The notes beneath the pieces were generated by a model. It did no database searches. It was not told where the DNA came from and saw only the letters and a program-made list of their open reading frames with translations. A stretch of 64,000 nucleotides of DNA from Bacillota bacterium (GTDB lineage: Bacteria > Bacillota > DTU030 > DUMP01). The DNA lies in assembly GCA_012799605.1 (NCBI GenBank), contig JAAZKX010000046.1, positions 32,908 to 96,907 on the forward strand, in the 5' to 3' direction. Both the position numbers and the translations under genes were made by a program. Below are positions 9,633 to 18,175 of the stretch, piece by piece (position 1 is the stretch's first letter; every line of letters begins with the position of its first letter).

Positions 9633-9680
9633 AACCTCTCGTCCCTGGACAAGCTACAGGGCGGGAGGTTCTTTATATTT
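9633..9680 (+). terminator. T-box regulated terminator upstream of leuS
   Basis: Long near-perfect stem: the 5' arm at 9633-9647 pairs with the 3' arm CAGGGCGGGAGGTT at 9657-9670, followed by CTTTATATTTTT. The 5' arm contains the CGTCCCT that alternatively pairs with the T-box AGGG, the usual antiterminator switch. Confidence 0.88.
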
Positions 9681-9716
9681 TTGGCAACATAGTAGAACGC
9701 AAAAGAGGTGGTTATT

Positions 9717-12206
9717 TTGGCTTACAATGATGGGCAATATAATTTTCAGACTGTCGAGCGTAAGTGGCAAAATATCTGGGAGAAAGAGAACACTTACCGG
9801 GTTCCTAACCGGAGCGAAAAACCAAATTATTATGTTCTGGAAATGTTCCCTTATCCTTCCGGGGCATTGCACATGGGGCATATCCGCAACTATGCTATCG
9901 GTGATGTTGTTGCTCGTTTGAAAACTATGAGCGGCTATAATGTCTTACATCCAATGGGCTGGGATGCTTTTGGTCTCCCAGCGGAAAATGCAGCAATTCA
10001 GCGGGGCATACATCCGGTTGAATGGACCCGGGAAAATATTGCTAACATGAGAAGCCAGCAGAAACGCTTGGGATTGAGTTATGATTGGGAGCGCGAAGTA
10101 ACTACCTCTGATCCCGAATACTATAGATGGACCCAGTGGATGTTTCTTTTAATGTATAACAGGGGTTTGGCCTATAAAAAACTAGCTCCGGTGAACTGGT
10201 GTCCTACTTGTCAAACTGTATTAGCCAATGAACAAGTAAGCGAAGGGGGTTGCTGGCGCTGCGGTACCCCGGCGGTTGAGAAGGATTTGGAACAGTGGTT
10301 TTTCCGTACTACCGACTACGCTGACCGGCTGCTGAAGGATCTGGATCTGCTCGATGGCTGGCCGGAGCGGGTTCGCACTATGCAGGAGCATTGGATCGGT
10401 AAGAGCGAGGGGACGGATGTAACCTTTCCCTTGCCAGGGTATGAAAATGGAATTACGGTTTTTACCACCCGGGCCGATACTCTTTACGGGGTAACGTTTA
10501 TGACATTAGCCCCAGAACATCCTTTAGTAACAAAACTGGCTCAAGCCAGCCCTCGTAAACGAGAGATCATGGCTTTCGTCGATAAATGCCGGCAGGAAAG
10601 TAAAATAGAACGTGCTGCTGCGGATATGGAAAAGGAAGGAATGTTCCTTGATTCCTATTGCCTGAATCCATTAAATGGGGAACGGATCCCTATCTGGGTA
10701 GCTAATTATGTTTTGATGGACTATGGTACCGGCGCGGTAATGGGCGTGCCAGCCCATGACCAGCGTGACTTTGAGTTCGCTAGGAAATACGGTCTGGCTA
10801 TCCGGGTGGTAATTACACCACCGGGAACTGAACTTCAGGCTGATGATATGACAGGGGCCTATGTGGAGCCGGGCATTTTGATAAATTCAGGGCCCTATAA
10901 TGGCTTGACCAATTTAGAGGGCCTGAAGCGGATTAATGCGCATCTTAAAGACCAAGGCTTTGGTGTGCCATCTGTTACCTACAGGCTGAAAGACTGGCTT
11001 GTTTCCCGTCAGCGCTATTGGGGGGCGCCGATACCTATTATTTATTGTTCTCATTGCGGAACCGTACCAGTTCCGGAGACCGATTTGCCGGTTCTGCTGC
11101 CGGAACATATTGATTTTGACCCTAGCCTGATGTCGCCTTTGGCCCATGTAGCAGAATTTATCAACACTACCTGCCCGAAATGTTCTCGACCGGCGCAGCG
11201 TGAAACCGATACGATGGACACTTTTATTTGCTCTTCTTGGTATTATTTTCGTTATAGTGATCCTAAAAACGACCGGTTGCCATTTAGCAAGGAGGCAGCG
11301 GCGGCCTGGCTACCGGTGGATCAGTATATCGGTGGCGTCGAGCATGCTGTAATGCACCTGCTGTACTCACGCTTTTTTACCAAAGTGTTGTATGATGCTG
11401 GTTGGGTACAAAAGGTTGAGCCTTTTACTAATCTCCTTACCCAGGGCATGGTAATTAAAGATGGTCATAAAATGTCCAAATCTAAGGGGAATGTAGTCGA
11501 TCCGGAGGAGATAATAGCAAAATACGGGGCTGATACGGCTCGTCTATTTATCTTGTTTGCTTCCCCCCCGGATAAGGATCTGGAGTGGTCGGATCAAGGG
11601 GTGGAGGGATCGTGGCGTTTTCTAAACCGAGTTTGGCGATTGGTAAAAGGGCTGGATGTGTTTGGTGCCATCGATGATGCCCACGATCAGCTCAGCCGAG
11701 CTGATCGTGATCTTCGCCATAAAATTCACCGCACGATCAAGAAGGTAAGCGAGGACGTGGAAGATCGTTTCAGCTTAAATACTGCCATTGCAGCTATTAT
11801 GGAGCTCGTTAACGAAATCTATCGCTATAAGGACAATGTACCCTCGCCTGACCAAAATAAAGCGCTGCTAAAAAATGCGTTGGAAAATGTGCTCCTGCTG
11901 TTAGCTCCATTTGCCCCACATATTACTGCTGAATTATGGCAACAAACAGGGCATACCGAGAATATTCACGACTGTGCCTGGCCCAAATGGGATGAAACTG
12001 CCCTTGAAGTTGAGGAACTAACTATCGTAGTTCAGGTAAATGGCAAAGTCCGTGACCGGCTGGTCGTAGCCGCAGATAGCTCCAGTGAGGAAATAGAGCA
12101 ACTGGCTTTAACAGCTCCTAAGGTACAGCCTTTATTGGATAATAAACAGGTGGACCGGATTATTAGTGTGCCAGGACGGTTGGTGAATATCGTAGTTCGT
12201 CCGTAA
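9717..12206 (+). CDS. leuS: Leucyl-tRNA synthetase
   Basis: An 829-residue class Ia synthetase. TTG at 9717 is preferred because AGAGGTGG lies five bases upstream and it gives AYNDGQYNFQTVERKWQ; a GTG at 9708 overlaps the Shine-Dalgarno. Motifs: HIGH-type MGHIRNYAIGD, the zinc-binding CPTCQTVLANEQV...CWRCG, the CP1 editing domain containing TTRADTLYGVTFM and YGTGAVMGVPAHDQRD, the signature MSKSKGN, and the C-terminal anticodon-binding and leucine-specific region ending in VNGKVRDRL. Regulated by the upstream T-box. Confidence 0.97.
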   Translation: MAYNDGQYNFQTVERKWQNIWEKENTYRVPNRSEKPNYYVLEMFPYPSGALHMGHIRNYAIGDVVARLKTMSGYNVLHPMGWDAFGLPAENAAIQRGIHPVEWTRENIANMRSQQKRLGLSYDWEREVTTSDPEYYRWTQWMFLLMYNRGLAYKKLAPVNWCPTCQTVLANEQVSEGGCWRCGTPAVEKDLEQWFFRTTDYADRLLKDLDLLDGWPERVRTMQEHWIGKSEGTDVTFPLPGYENGITVFTTRADTLYGVTFMTLAPEHPLVTKLAQASPRKREIMAFVDKCRQESKIERAAADMEKEGMFLDSYCLNPLNGERIPIWVANYVLMDYGTGAVMGVPAHDQRDFEFARKYGLAIRVVITPPGTELQADDMTGAYVEPGILINSGPYNGLTNLEGLKRINAHLKDQGFGVPSVTYRLKDWLVSRQRYWGAPIPIIYCSHCGTVPVPETDLPVLLPEHIDFDPSLMSPLAHVAEFINTTCPKCSRPAQRETDTMDTFICSSWYYFRYSDPKNDRLPFSKEAAAAWLPVDQYIGGVEHAVMHLLYSRFFTKVLYDAGWVQKVEPFTNLLTQGMVIKDGHKMSKSKGNVVDPEEIIAKYGADTARLFILFASPPDKDLEWSDQGVEGSWRFLNRVWRLVKGLDVFGAIDDAHDQLSRADRDLRHKIHRTIKKVSEDVEDRFSLNTAIAAIMELVNEIYRYKDNVPSPDQNKALLKNALENVLLLLAPFAPHITAELWQQTGHTENIHDCAWPKWDETALEVEELTIVVQVNGKVRDRLVVAADSSSEEIEQLALTAPKVQPLLDNKQVDRIISVPGRLVNIVVRP

Positions 12207-12230
12207 TCAAAGTGGCAGCTTTATTGCTTA

Positions 12231-12264
12231 AACGTAGGTCGATGCCCTAGTGTCGGCCTACGTT
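12231..12264 (+). terminator. Stem-loop after leuS, possible terminator
   Basis: A 12-bp stem: AACGTAGGTCGA (12231-12242) with TCGGCCTACGTT (12253-12264), one G-U pair. The tail GTTAAATTTA is poor in T, so terminator function is likely but not certain. Confidence 0.55.
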
Positions 12265-12373
12265 GTTAAATTTATGCCGGGGCTTATCAGCAAGGTGTTG
12301 CAGGATTTTAGCCGCCGGAGGTTGAATAAGCCTGCTAAGGCTTGTGGCGGTATAGAGTGGTATAGATTAGGAG

Positions 12374-13012
12374 GTGCGAATTGGGGGTGCAGAAACGAAC
12401 GTGTTTAATCTTACTCGGACCCAGCAATATTTACTGGTAGCTCTGGCAGCGGTGTTGGTGTTGACCGCCTCATGTATTTATTGGCGCCATATTGCTTCTT
12501 CCCGTCAGGCAATAATTATTGAACCGAATGCGGCTGAAACCGCCCCGGATAATGATTATGTGGTTGAAGCAGAACCTAAGGAAATAGTTGTGCATGTTGC
12601 CGGGGCGGTAAAACAAAGCGGGGTTTATTCCCTAGCGGAAGGTAGCCGGGTTATCGATGCCATAATTGCCGCCGGCCAAGCTGAGGCTGAGGCTGATTTA
12701 GATGCTATTAATTTGGCTCAGCCCCTGGTCGATGGACAAAGGGTATGGGTGCCCAAAAAAGGCGAACAGGCTGGATCGAATCCGGGCGGGGAATATGTAG
12801 ATGTTTCCTTTGGGACAGCAAAAGTTAACATCAATACCGCTAATTTGGTCGAACTGCAGACCCTATCTGGTATTGGCCCATCCTTGGCTCAAAGAATTAT
12901 CGACTTCCGTGCCCAAAACGGGCCCTTTAAACAGATAGAAGATATTATGAATGTATCCGGTATTGGCGAAAAAAGATTTGAACAGCTAAAGAACCATATA
13001 ACTGTTTATTAA
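12374..13012 (+). CDS. comEA: ComEA family helix-hairpin-helix DNA-binding protein
   Basis: Up to 212 residues with one N-terminal membrane segment (QQYLLVALAAVLVLTASCIYW), a SLBB domain (EIVVHVAGAVKQSGVYSLAEGSRVIDAI) and a C-terminal double helix-hairpin-helix (VNINTANLVELQTLSGIGPSLAQRI and FKQIEDIMNVSGIGEKRFEQL). ComEA is the membrane-bound dsDNA receptor for transformation. The start is uncertain: GTG 12374 overlaps the Shine-Dalgarno, and GTG 12401 is a plausible alternative. No comEB or comEC follows; the next gene encodes an FMN dehydrogenase, so this is an orphan comEA. Confidence 0.85.
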   Translation: MRIGGAETNVFNLTRTQQYLLVALAAVLVLTASCIYWRHIASSRQAIIIEPNAAETAPDNDYVVEAEPKEIVVHVAGAVKQSGVYSLAEGSRVIDAIIAAGQAEAEADLDAINLAQPLVDGQRVWVPKKGEQAGSNPGGEYVDVSFGTAKVNINTANLVELQTLSGIGPSLAQRIIDFRAQNGPFKQIEDIMNVSGIGEKRFEQLKNHITVY

Positions 13013-13031
13013 TTAGGAGGTAGCGTATATT

Positions 13032-14051
13032 ATGAGCTGGCCAAAAATAAAAGAACAAGCCCGAGAAAAACTACGAGGGATTTGCCGCCTTTGTCCGAAT
13101 TGTGATGGCCGTTCTTGCGCGGGGGAGGTCACTGGCATTGGCGGTGTCGGTACGGGCAGTTCCTTTATAAACAATTACGAAGCACTGCGGAAAATACACT
13201 TAAATTTAGATGCTTTACACAGCGTTACTGATCCTAGCCTAAAAACGCGGCTTTTCGGCCACTCGTTGGCATTTCCGATTTTAGGAGCCGCAGTGGCTGG
13301 GTGTAAGATTAATTTTCAAGGGCGTATGAATGAGGATGAATTTTGCCTCGCCCAGGTGCAAGGGGCACATGAAGCCGGGACAGTGGCGCTTACCGGCGAT
13401 GCCGGACACGCAGAAGTTTTTGCGGCTGGAATTAAAGCTGCCAAGGCTGTAGGAGGGGCCTCGATTCCTATTATTAAGCCACGCGAAGTAGCGGATATAG
13501 TTGCCCGTATACGCGAGGCTGAGGAAGCAGGAGCGATAGCTGTAGGTATCGATATAGATGCAGCCGGGCTGGTCAATATGCGGCTTTTGGGACAACCGGT
13601 AGGACCGCTTAGCTTGGCTGAGTTAAAGTCAGTTTGCCGCAGCACGGAACTACCTGTTATAATTAAAGGAGTAATGACACCTAAGGCAGCGCTATTGGCT
13701 TATGAAGCGGGGGCCCGGGCTGTTGTGGTTTCCAATCATGGCGGGCGCGCGTTGGATCATACCCCGGGAACGGCCACGGTATTACCCGAAATAGCCCAAG
13801 CGGTACGGGGACGCCTTGCAGTTATGGCTGACGGCGGTGTGCGTTCTGGTGTAGATGTACTGAAATTTTTGTCCTTGGGGGCAGACGTAGTCCTCGTCGG
13901 TCGTCCACTTGTTTGGGCCGTTTTCGGCGGCGGGGTTGAAGGAGTCAAGACTTTATACACGAAGCTGGCTGAAGAACTCAAAACAGCGATGATCCTTACA
14001 GGCTGTCCCAACCCATCACAGGCTGGAAAGCATCTATTGGCTATCAGTTAG
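13032..14051 (+). CDS. FMN-dependent alpha-hydroxy acid dehydrogenase family protein
   Basis: A 339-residue TIM-barrel flavoprotein of the lactate oxidase/glycolate oxidase superfamily. The substrate and flavin-binding SNHGGRALDHTPGT and the phosphate-binding ADGGVRSGVDVLKFLSLGADVVLVGRP are clear. The N-terminus carries CRLCPNCDGRSCAGE, a cysteine cluster seen in the anaerobic Clostridia branch of this family and absent from classical lactate oxidases. ATG after TTAGGAGGTAG. The substrate cannot be read from sequence; isopentenyl diphosphate isomerase type 2 belongs to the same fold but lacks these motifs. Confidence 0.85.
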   Translation: MSWPKIKEQAREKLRGICRLCPNCDGRSCAGEVTGIGGVGTGSSFINNYEALRKIHLNLDALHSVTDPSLKTRLFGHSLAFPILGAAVAGCKINFQGRMNEDEFCLAQVQGAHEAGTVALTGDAGHAEVFAAGIKAAKAVGGASIPIIKPREVADIVARIREAEEAGAIAVGIDIDAAGLVNMRLLGQPVGPLSLAELKSVCRSTELPVIIKGVMTPKAALLAYEAGARAVVVSNHGGRALDHTPGTATVLPEIAQAVRGRLAVMADGGVRSGVDVLKFLSLGADVVLVGRPLVWAVFGGGVEGVKTLYTKLAEELKTAMILTGCPNPSQAGKHLLAIS

Positions 14052-14091
14052 ATTTTGATTTATAATCCTAGCCTGCTCTACAGGTATAAGG

Positions 14092-15288
14092 TTAACAGTT
14101 CTTTTTTGGCCGGGGAGATCTAGCAAGGAGGCGAGCTCTTACCAGGGCCTGATCGCCAAATTGCGCTCGCACCTGATCGACAACTTGGGCCAAACGGCTG
14201 TATTTTTCTTTTTCGGCCGAAAAAAGATTAAGTTGGGTAGGGGTTTTGTTACTGCAAATGCCGCTGACGGTAATGCCTACTGATCGTATGCGCAAGCGGC
14301 GAAAATGTTGGCGATAGATGCTTACCGCATGCCGGTAAATGGTTTCGGTAAGATCGGTAGCAACCTGGTGAGTTTGGGACCGGGTAATAAACCTGAAATT
14401 AGAAGTTTTCACGCTTACGGTTACAATGTTCCCGGTTAGATCCTGACACCGCAACCGGGTTGCTACTTTTTCAGCCAAAGCTAGAAGTATAGTTTCTATT
14501 TCAGTATCATCCTCGCTGTCCTCGGGCAATGTAACAGTATTACCAACTGACTTGACTGGCTTTGGATTCGGGTCAACCGGGCTGTAATCTTGTCCCCGGG
14601 CCAACTGCCGCAAATGAGGGCCGTAAGTGCCGAAACGTTGTTTTAATAATGCCGGCGGGAAATTTGCCAGATCGCCAATGGTGGTTACCCCCATATTGTG
14701 TAGTGTAGCTGCCGTTTGCGGTCCGACACCGACCAGTTTGTTCACCGGCATAGGCCAGATCAAATTAGGAATATCATCCCAGGTTATAACCGTTAGCCCA
14801 TCTGGTTTTCTGAAATCGGATGCTAGTTTGGCCATAATTTTGGTCGAAGCAATACCGATGGAGCATTGCAAGCCTAATTGGTCCTTAATTTGGTTTTTTA
14901 TTTTGTGGGCGATGATATCCGGTGGACCAAACAATTTCTCGCAGCCGCTGACATCCAGCCAGGCTTCATCGATGGAATACGGCTCCAGAAGCGGGGTAAA
15001 TGAACCGAGGATGGCCATGATTTGGCGCGAATAAGAGACATATAGCTTAAAATTTGGTTTTACCAGAAGGGCATCAGGACACAGACGCAGTGCTTGGACG
15101 GTGGGCATAGCAGTTTTAACCCCCATGTAGCGTGCCTCATAGGAAGCTGTCAGGACGATACCTTTTCGGGTGCCAGGATCGCCGCTTACCAATAAGGGTC
15201 TATTTCTAAGAGCAGGATCCTGAGCCTGATGACAGGCGGCGAAAAAAGCATTCATATCGACATGAAGGATGTGTGGCAGCTTAGCCAA
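14092..15288 (-). CDS. dinB: DNA polymerase IV (Y family)
   Basis: A 398-residue translesion polymerase. TTG start with GGAGGGGG upstream, giving MAKLPHILHVDMNAFFAACHQ, which contains the first catalytic Asp. The YSIDEAWLDVSG motif has the second acidic pair, and GIASTKIMAKLASDFRKPDGL and the HhH region VGVGPQTAATLHNMGVTTIGDLA follow. The little-finger domain (VKSVGNTVTLPEDSEDD and onward) and a C-terminal LNLF, resembling a beta-clamp binding peptide, are present. It runs opposite to its neighbours. Confidence 0.95.
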   Translation of the reverse strand: MAKLPHILHVDMNAFFAACHQAQDPALRNRPLLVSGDPGTRKGIVLTASYEARYMGVKTAMPTVQALRLCPDALLVKPNFKLYVSYSRQIMAILGSFTPLLEPYSIDEAWLDVSGCEKLFGPPDIIAHKIKNQIKDQLGLQCSIGIASTKIMAKLASDFRKPDGLTVITWDDIPNLIWPMPVNKLVGVGPQTAATLHNMGVTTIGDLANFPPALLKQRFGTYGPHLRQLARGQDYSPVDPNPKPVKSVGNTVTLPEDSEDDTEIETILLALAEKVATRLRCQDLTGNIVTVSVKTSNFRFITRSQTHQVATDLTETIYRHAVSIYRQHFRRLRIRSVGITVSGICSNKTPTQLNLFSAEKEKYSRLAQVVDQVRAQFGDQALVRARLLARSPRPKKNC

Positions 15289-15387
15289 TTTAACCCCCTC
15301 CTTTTAGGTTGGTCGCTGGCAAATCAAATCGGAGCTGCTAAAGCGGCTACTTATCAGTATAACCCGAGTTTCGCTTTTGGTAAATCT

Positions 15388-15418
15388 ATGCAAAACAGCT
15401 GCCGCTGGCAGCTGTTTT
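15388..15418 (-). terminator. Terminator of the polysaccharide deacetylase gene (minus strand)
   Basis: A perfect 12-bp inverted repeat, AAAACAGCTGCC (15392-15403) and its complement (15407-15418), with a 3-nt loop. On the minus strand the stem ends in a TTTT run, consistent with termination of the gene at 15466-16401. Confidence 0.8.
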
Positions 15419-15465
15419 AAGGGCAAGATATAAAATGAAAGTTTGGGTTAAAATCAAAAGGCTGG

Positions 15466-16401
15466 CTATGGCCTAGCGACCGGGTCGCTAGCGGGGCTGG
15501 CGTTTGCCTTTGTGCTTACCGGAACGGATTTACCCGGGGCAAAACCGAATAAATCCGAGACAGTGACAAAACTATAACCTTTTTGCCGCAAATGCTGAAT
15601 AATAGCCGGTAAGGCGCGTAGGGTTTGAGCCTTCCCCTCATGAAGTAAAATTATGGAGCCTGCTTCTACCTGGCGCAGCACTTCGTTGATTATTTGGTCG
15701 GGATCATTGGTTTCCCAATCACGGGGATCCACATTCCATGTAACGATAGTTTGCCCCAGCTCGTGGGCAACATTTTTTACCCTTCCGTCAGTGGCACCAT
15801 AAGGGGGGCGAAAATAAGCCAGGGTTTGCCCGTTGACGCTGTAAATTGCCTGGGCCGAATCTACCAGATCTTGTTTTATTTGGGCTTCATTAAGGCGGGT
15901 TAACTCTCTGTGAGTATGGGAGTGGATACCGATTTCATGCCCAGCTGCTACAACAGCCTCGGCCGCAAGGGGATATTTTTTGACTTGGCTGCCGATGAAA
16001 AAGAAAGTGGCTGGGACATGCTCTTGATCGAGTACGTCTAAATATTTCGCAGTCCAGTCAGGATCGGGTCCGTCATCAAAAGTAAGTGCTATCTGTTTAT
16101 CAGCCTCTTCCCTTTTGCCCCGCAGTACTTCTTGGGAATATGGTTCCGCGGGGAAAAGAGGCGGCTTTACTACCTCGGCTGGGATCGTCGGCGGGATAGA
16201 AGGTGGCGGTTGTGTTTCGTGACCGAGCGGTTTGGTTTCTTTCGCCGGGATTTCTTCTGGTTTGAAATTGTCGGTTACACTAACAGGGTTGGCTGGTGTT
16301 TCTATTATGCTGGCGGCCAAAGTCCAGGAACAAAGAAAGAACAACGCCAAGCCTAGCAAAAAAATGGTAATGGTGGGGATACGTTTCTGAGGTTGAAGCA
16401 T
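15466..16401 (-). CDS. Secreted polysaccharide deacetylase (NodB domain)
   Basis: A 311-residue carbohydrate esterase family 4 protein. It has an N-terminal signal or anchor (IPTITIFLLGLALFFLCSWTLA), a Pro/Glu/Thr-rich linker, then the NodB domain with TFDDGPDPDW (catalytic and metal Asp), HSHTHRELT (metal His pair), RPPYGATD and the late ILLHEGK. The domain is complete and resembles peptidoglycan N-acetylglucosamine or N-acetylmuramic deacetylases of Firmicutes. The exact substrate is not determined. Minus strand, divergent from ppaX. Confidence 0.9.
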   Translation of the reverse strand: MLQPQKRIPTITIFLLGLALFFLCSWTLAASIIETPANPVSVTDNFKPEEIPAKETKPLGHETQPPPSIPPTIPAEVVKPPLFPAEPYSQEVLRGKREEADKQIALTFDDGPDPDWTAKYLDVLDQEHVPATFFFIGSQVKKYPLAAEAVVAAGHEIGIHSHTHRELTRLNEAQIKQDLVDSAQAIYSVNGQTLAYFRPPYGATDGRVKNVAHELGQTIVTWNVDPRDWETNDPDQIINEVLRQVEAGSIILLHEGKAQTLRALPAIIQHLRQKGYSFVTVSDLFGFAPGKSVPVSTKANASPASDPVARP

Positions 16402-16561
16402 GTTTTTCTCTCCCGTCGGGAAACTTGTCCTTTCCAGTCGCTTTTATAATATCATAGTTATTGGGCGAGGAGGTTACAGAAATTAAAATTTTTTTAGCAG
16501 CTTTTTGCTACCTGATAGATCATAACCAGAGAGTGAGTCTAGGTCAAAAGGAGTGCAGCAA

Positions 16562-17215
16562 TTGGGCCAAATAGATTGTATTTTGTTTGATTTAGATGGT
16601 ACACTTATTGATTCCAATCAACTTATTATTGATTCGTTCCAGCATACATTTAAAACTCATTTGGGGTTGGATGTTCCGGCGACTGAGATTGTGCATACGT
16701 TGGGCCGCCCTTTGGTGGAAATATTGCGCCAATACGGAGCAGACAAGGCGGATGATATGCTGGAAACGTTTTGTGTTTTCAATGAAACAAGGCATGATAC
16801 TGCCATAAAACTATTTCCTCAGGTAAAGGAAACCCTAACAGAGCTGAAATCAGCTGGAATTAAGCTTGCCGTTGTAACCGGTAAACGGCGGCGGCTAGCC
16901 TGGCGTGGCCTGCGATTGTTTGGCCTCGATGCTTTTATGACTGTGGTGGTAACTCCCGAAGATACAAGCTTACATAAGCCCCACCCGGCACCGGTGAACA
17001 AAGCGTTGGAACTTTTAGCTCAACGTCCCGAAAACACCTTAATGGTTGGTGACAGTCCGCTTGATATAGCCAGCGCCCGGGCGGCCGGAACCTATACAGC
17101 TGCTGTTAATTGGGGTGTGGTGCCGCTGCGGTTTATGCTAGCCAAACAACCTGACTTTATTATACAGACTATGCCTGACCTTATCGATATCTGTCTTTTA
17201 AAACCGCAAGTTTAA
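16562..17215 (+). CDS. ppaX: HAD-family phosphatase, PpaX-like pyrophosphatase
   Basis: About 217 residues. TTG 16562 lies eight bases after AAAGGAG and is preferred to the GTG at 16553 that overlaps the Shine-Dalgarno. HAD motifs: FDLDGTLIDS (nucleophile and acid Asp), VVTGKRR (motif II), KPHPAPVNKAL (motif III Lys) and MVGDSPLDIASARAAG (motif IV). PpaX hydrolyses pyrophosphate formed by HPr-Ser-P dephosphorylation; phosphoglycolate phosphatase is an equally valid family reading. The final codons lie in a 14-bp tandem repeat. Confidence 0.8.
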   Translation: MGQIDCILFDLDGTLIDSNQLIIDSFQHTFKTHLGLDVPATEIVHTLGRPLVEILRQYGADKADDMLETFCVFNETRHDTAIKLFPQVKETLTELKSAGIKLAVVTGKRRRLAWRGLRLFGLDAFMTVVVTPEDTSLHKPHPAPVNKALELLAQRPENTLMVGDSPLDIASARAAGTYTAAVNWGVVPLRFMLAKQPDFIIQTMPDLIDICLLKPQV

Positions 17216-17224
17216 AACCGCAAG
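17197..17224 (+). repeat. Perfect 14-bp tandem duplication across the ppaX stop
   Basis: TTTAAAACCGCAAG occurs twice back to back (17197-17210, 17211-17224). The first copy encodes the last codons and the stop codon arises in the second copy. Confidence 0.95.
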
Positions 17225-17313
17225 CGTCCCGGGAAAACTGAGACCCAATTCCTGCTTGTTCTCTTTGGTCAATTTTGACATAAATATATAAAGAACAAGG
17301 AGGGAAAAGTAGG

Positions 17314-18120
17314 TTGAAGGTGCTATATTTTTCCCGCCCTAAACTTTTAGCAGCGGTTATGATTCTGGTTCTGGCTTTAGGTTTAATTACAAGTAAGTCG
17401 GTCGGCTATCTGTCAGCGCTCGGCTCTGATGCCCGCCTGGTTCCAATTTATTCCGTTGAAACTGCTACCAAAAAAGTGGCGATTAGTTTTGATGCTGCCT
17501 GGGGCGCAGATAAGACCCCTATGCTATTGGATATTTTGGATCAATATGGTGTTAAAACAACCTTTTTTCTAGTCGATTTTTGGATGGAAAAATACCCAGA
17601 GACCACAAAACAAATTGCGGCCCGCGGACACGAGATCGGGAATCATTCGGCTACGCACCCACATTTTAATTCCTTAACAGCAGAAGAAATCTCTCTAGAG
17701 CTGAAAACAACCAATAGCCGGATTTATCAACTTACCGGGCAAAAACCGCTTTTGTTTCGGCCTCCGTTTGGGGAATACAATAATACAGTCATAACGGTAG
17801 CAAATGAACAGGGCTTATTTGTTATCCAGTGGGACGTAGATTCTCTTGATTGGCAAGGGCTCTCGTCTGAGGAAATTAGCCAACGGGTGATCAGTCGGAC
17901 CGAGCCAGGTTCCATTATTCTTTTTCATAATAATGCAGACAATACACCAGCAGCTTTAACCACGATTATCCCCTCCCTTCACCGGCAAGGTTATGAAATA
18001 GTACCTATATCAAAACTTATTTACCGAGACAATTTTTACATAGAAAGCCACACCGGCAGGCAGCGCCCCTACCCGGGCCTGCGCCCAACGATGGATTTTA
18101 ACAAAACTTGTCCGCCATAA
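17314..18120 (+). CDS. PdaB-like polysaccharide deacetylase with altered DD motif
   Basis: A 268-residue protein with an N-terminal membrane anchor (LLAAVMILVLALGLITS) and a NodB domain. The usual TFDDGP is replaced by SFDAAWGAD, so the metal-binding second Asp is missing, as in the PdaB/YbaN-type sporulation deacetylases. The His pair HSATHPH, the RPPFGEYN motif and ILFHNNADN are retained. TTG start after AAGGAGGG. It sits just upstream of a spore-protein gene, which fits a sporulation role, though this is inference. Confidence 0.85.
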   Translation: MKVLYFSRPKLLAAVMILVLALGLITSKSVGYLSALGSDARLVPIYSVETATKKVAISFDAAWGADKTPMLLDILDQYGVKTTFFLVDFWMEKYPETTKQIAARGHEIGNHSATHPHFNSLTAEEISLELKTTNSRIYQLTGQKPLLFRPPFGEYNNTVITVANEQGLFVIQWDVDSLDWQGLSSEEISQRVISRTEPGSIILFHNNADNTPAALTTIIPSLHRQGYEIVPISKLIYRDNFYIESHTGRQRPYPGLRPTMDFNKTCPP

Positions 18121-18129
18121 AAATCAACA

Positions 18130-18157
18130 GTATGGATAAAGTAATAATGCCATTACT
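18130..18157 (+). promoter_or_regulatory. Possible sigma-G-type promoter of SASP gene
   Basis: GTATG (18130-18134), 16-bp spacer, CATTACT (18151-18157) resembles the forespore sigma-G pattern. The predicted start would leave a very short leader that cuts into the Shine-Dalgarno, which weakens the call. Confidence 0.3.
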
Positions 18158-18175
18158 CCTAAAGGGGTGAGGCTA

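Larger units (their letters stand above)
9390..9680 (+). promoter_or_regulatory. T-box riboswitch of leuS, interrupted by a tRNA gene
   Basis: Stem I is canonical: the base pairs TAAGG (9401-9405) with CCTTA (9479-9483), the specifier-loop AGTA element follows, the AGAGAG bulge is at 9431-9436, the apical helix CCGGT/ACCGG is at 9437-9441 and 9453-9457, and the GAA-CTC specifier puts a Leu codon at 9475-9477, matching the downstream gene. The T-box sequence AGGGTGGTACCGCGG is at 9608-9622, with the antiterminator partner TCCCT at 9642-9646 and a competing terminator. No Stem II or pseudoknot is recognisable. The space between Stem I and the T-box is filled by a complete tRNA-Ala gene enclosed by a helix GGTAAAG (9502-9508) / CTTTACC (9597-9603), the place where Stem III would be. 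Confidence 0.88.

Noticed and set aside
9457..9921. A 154-codon plus-strand ORF covering the tRNA, T-box and start of leuS
   Set aside because: It runs through the tRNA-Ala, the T-box terminator and leuS in another frame; no family features.
14627..15034. A 135-codon plus-strand ORF opposite dinB
   Set aside because: Shadow of the conserved DinB catalytic and finger domains.
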